Shown here in pieces: positions 61,954 through 64,000 of a DNA stretch of 64,000 nt. The DNA comes from Pseudomonadota bacterium. GTDB taxonomy: Bacteria; Pseudomonadota; Gammaproteobacteria; Steroidobacterales; Steroidobacteraceae. The DNA lies in the NCBI GenBank assembly GCA_021792755.1, contig JAJYUA010000009.1, forward strand, positions 1 through 64,000. The letters are read 5' to 3'. Position numbers and translations under genes: made by a program. The notes beneath the pieces were generated by a model. The model made no database searches, had not been told where the DNA came from, and saw only the letters and a list, made by a program, of their open reading frames with translations. Within the stretch, counting starts at the first letter, position 1; the number at the start of each line of letters is the position of its first letter.

Positions 61954-64000
61954 ATGAGCGCCCAACCCGACCCGCGGCATCCGACCGGGGAAACGGCCCG
62001 CCTCGCCGAGCCGGCGGCCCGGCTGCGCGAGATTCCCTACAACTACACCTCGTTCTCCGACCGGGAGATCGTGATTCGGCTGCTGGGACCGCGCCGCTGG
62101 ACGATCATCCAGGAGCTGCGGCGCGAGCGGCGCACCGGCCGCTCCGCGCGCATGCTTTACGAAGTGCTGGGCGACATCTGGGTGGTGCGCCGCAACCCCT
62201 ACCTGCACGATGACCTGATCGAGAACACGCGCCGGCGGCGACTGCTCATCCAGGCCCTGCACCATCGACTGAGCGAGATCGACCGGCGGCGCGACGCCGC
62301 CGCGGACGGGGAGCGCTACGATCAGGTGGGCGAGCTGCTGAGCGCCGCACGGGCGGCCGTACACGGCTTTGAATCGGACTTCGACGGCTGGACCGCGTTG
62401 CGGCGCCGCGCGCTGCGCACTCTCAGGCGGTATACGCGGCCGGACAATATCCGCTTCGACGCCTACGCCCGCGTCTGTCATGTCACGGACGCGACCGACT
62501 GGCGCGTGGAGTACCCGTTCGTGGTGCTGATGCCCGATACCGAAGCGGAGATCCCCGGCCTGGTGCGGGCGTGCATCGAGCTCGGCCTGACCATCATTCC
62601 GCGCGGCGGCGGCACCGGCTACACCGGCGGCGCCGTGCCGCTCACCCCCCTTTCCGCCGTCATCAACACCGAGAAGCTCGAGCGCCTCGGCGCGATCGAG
62701 CACCTGACGCTGCCGGGGCTCGAGCAGCCGGTCCCAACCCTGTTCACCGAGGCTGGCGTCGTGACCCGCCGCGTCGCCAACGCCGCGGACAAGAGCGGCT
62801 TGGTGTTCGCCGTCGATCCGACGTCCGCCGACGCCTCCTGCATCGGGGGCAATATCGCCATGAATGCCGGCGGCAAGAAAGCGGTTCTCTGGGGCACGGC
62901 GGTCGATAACCTCGCCTGGTGGCGAATGGTCGACTGCGAGGGCAACTGGCTGGAGGTCAGCCGCATCGCGCACAACCGCGGCAAGATCCACGACGTGCAG
63001 ACCGCCGAGTTCGAGCTCCTCTGGAAGGACGGCCGCTCGCTGCCCGATCAGGCGCCCGTGCTGCGTGCGCAGCGGCTCAGCATCCCCGGGTGCAAGTTCC
63101 GCAAGGCGGGCCTCGGCAAGGACGTGACCGACAAGTTCCTCGGAGGTCTTCCCGGCGTGCAGAAGGAGGGGTGCGACGGGGTCATCACCTCCGCCCGCTG
63201 GGTTCTGCACCGCGCCCCGAGCCACACGCGCACCGTGTGCCTGGAGTTCTTCGGCCAGGCCCGCGCGGCCGTTCCGACCATCGTGCAGATCAAGGACTAC
63301 CTCGACGGTCTCGCCCCCAGGGGGGTGCGGCTGGCGGGCCTCGAGCACATGGACGAGCGCTATCTGCGCGCGGTCGGCTACACCACGAAATCCAGGCGCG
63401 GGGCGCTGCCGAAGATGGCGCTGTTCGGCGACATCGTCGGCGAGCAGGAGGCCGCCGTCGCCGCCGCCGCCTCCGAGGTCATCAGGATCGCCAACACCCG
63501 CAGCGGCGAGGGCTTCATCGCGGTCAGCGCCGAGGCGCGGCGCAAGTTCTGGCTGGACCGCTCGCGCACCGCCGCCATCGCGCGCCACACCAACGCATTC
63601 AAGATCAACGAGGATGTGGTGCTGCCGCTCGCACGCATGGGCGAGTACACCGACGAGATCGAGCGCATCAACATCGAGCTGTCCATCGCCAACAAGTTGA
63701 AGCTGCTCGATGAGCTCGACGCCGTGTTCGCCGCGCCGCCGCCGCTCGCCCGCGCCGAGGATCTGGAGTTCGGCAATCTGCCCGATACCGAGGTGATCGG
63801 CGAGCGGGCCTCGCAGGCGCGCCAGCTCATCGCCGGCGTGCGCAGGCGTTGGAGCTGGCTGGCATCGCACCTCGATGCGGCCCTGGACGATGCGCTGGCG
63901 GAGCTCATCGGGCTGGGCTACGCCCCCCTGGAACAGGAGCTGCGCGCGCGGCTGCAAGGGGCGTCCCGGACGAGGGTGCTCGAGGTCCTGCAGGACCGCA
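61954..64000 (+). CDS. DUF3683 / FAD-linked oxidoreductase (partial, runs off the window)
   Basis: At least 682 residues of a very large flavoprotein. The N-terminal DUF3683 domain (about 25-95) begins [20 protein letters not shown] and includes [20 protein letters not shown]. The FAD_binding_4 (PCMH-type) domain follows, with [37 protein letters not shown] and [21 protein letters not shown]. Family members are often over 1200 residues, with C-terminal FAD-linked oxidase and iron-sulfur domains, resembling D-lactate or glycolate dehydrogenases; that part is outside the window. ATG 61954 is 23 bases after gltD on the same strand, so it may share the gltBD transcript. Confidence 0.9.
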   Translation, partial: MSAQPDPRHPTGETARLAEPAARLREIPYNYTSFSDREIVIRLLGPRRWTIIQELRRERRTGRSARMLYEVLGDIWVVRRNPYLHDDLIENTRRRRLLIQALHHRLSEIDRRRDAAADGERYDQVGELLSAARAAVHGFESDFDGWTALRRRALRTLRRYTRPDNIRFDAYARVCHVTDATDWRVEYPFVVLMPDTEAEIPGLVRACIELGLTIIPRGGGTGYTGGAVPLTPLSAVINTEKLERLGAIEHLTLPGLEQPVPTLFTEAGVVTRRVANAADKSGLVFAVDPTSADASCIGGNIAMNAGGKKAVLWGTAVDNLAWWRMVDCEGNWLEVSRIAHNRGKIHDVQTAEFELLWKDGRSLPDQAPVLRAQRLSIPGCKFRKAGLGKDVTDKFLGGLPGVQKEGCDGVITSARWVLHRAPSHTRTVCLEFFGQARAAVPTIVQIKDYLDGLAPRGVRLAGLEHMDERYLRAVGYTTKSRRGALPKMALFGDIVGEQEAAVAAAASEVIRIANTRSGEGFIAVSAEARRKFWLDRSRTAAIARHTNAFKINEDVVLPLARMGEYTDEIERINIELSIANKLKLLDELDAVFAAPPPLARAEDLEFGNLPDTEVIGERASQARQLIAGVRRRWSWLASHLDAALDDALAELIGLGYAPLEQELRARLQGASRTRVLEVLQDR

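Overview
The window is high-GC (about 70%), densely coded DNA from a Gram-negative bacterium. Two TonB-dependent outer-membrane receptors, a lipoprotein carrying a lipobox, a beta-barrel remnant, Kdp potassium transport with KdpDE, proteobacterial-type GltB/GltD and a DUF3683 FAD oxidoreductase together point to a gammaproteobacterium. A lineage near Xanthomonadales, Nevskiales or Steroidobacterales is my guess; I cannot assign a genus. I saw no rRNA, tRNA, CRISPR array, intact insertion sequence or phage.

Layout. 1-6.2 kb: envelope genes (a barrel end, an exported hypothetical protein, a double-DTG aspartic protease, a large TonB-dependent receptor, a DUF192 protein). 6.4-12.5 kb: a forward storage-glucan cluster (glgP, glgC, GH57 glycosidase, WHy/LEA14-type lipoprotein). 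12.5-19.1 kb, reverse: an EF-G-like GTPase, then the prkA-yeaH-spoVR stress operon. 19.7-24.8 kb, forward: an unusual signalling set consisting of a TonB-family protein with a cytoplasmic receiver-like domain, a membrane CheA-like kinase, a CheY-like receiver and a CheX-type phosphatase. 24.9-33.1 kb, reverse: kdpFABC-kdpD-kdpE, preceded by an extra 30-residue membrane peptide gene.

33.3-38.3 kb: ldcA, an eda-type aldolase, a lipoprotein, a rhomboid protease with a probable small upstream partner, and hemN. 38.4-47.5 kb: a catabolic-looking cluster with a LacI regulator on one strand facing a reverse-strand set of a MalT-like LuxR regulator, a hydantoinase/oxoprolinase, a DUF917 protein and a TonB-dependent receptor. 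Its last three genes are joined by ATGA overlaps. 47.5-48.5 kb is decayed DNA with a truncated DNA-methylase-like fragment. 48.5-54.4 kb: a MATE exporter, a stand-alone ParB-like protein, and a methyltransferase plus compatible-solute-type ABC transporter whose permease and binding protein are fused. A headless mscS pseudogene and a short tandem repeat follow. 55.3-61.9 kb: gltB-gltD behind a long leader. The window ends inside a DUF3683/FAD-linked oxidoreductase.

The strongest candidates for undescribed biology are the TonB/CheA-like/CheY/CheX set and the hydantoinase-DUF917-TonB receptor operon. Smaller points worth checking are the extra kdp peptide, a probably leaderless lacI transcript with an operator-like palindrome in its promoter, divergent promoters overlapping a palindrome upstream of hemN, and the decayed methylase and mscS fragments.
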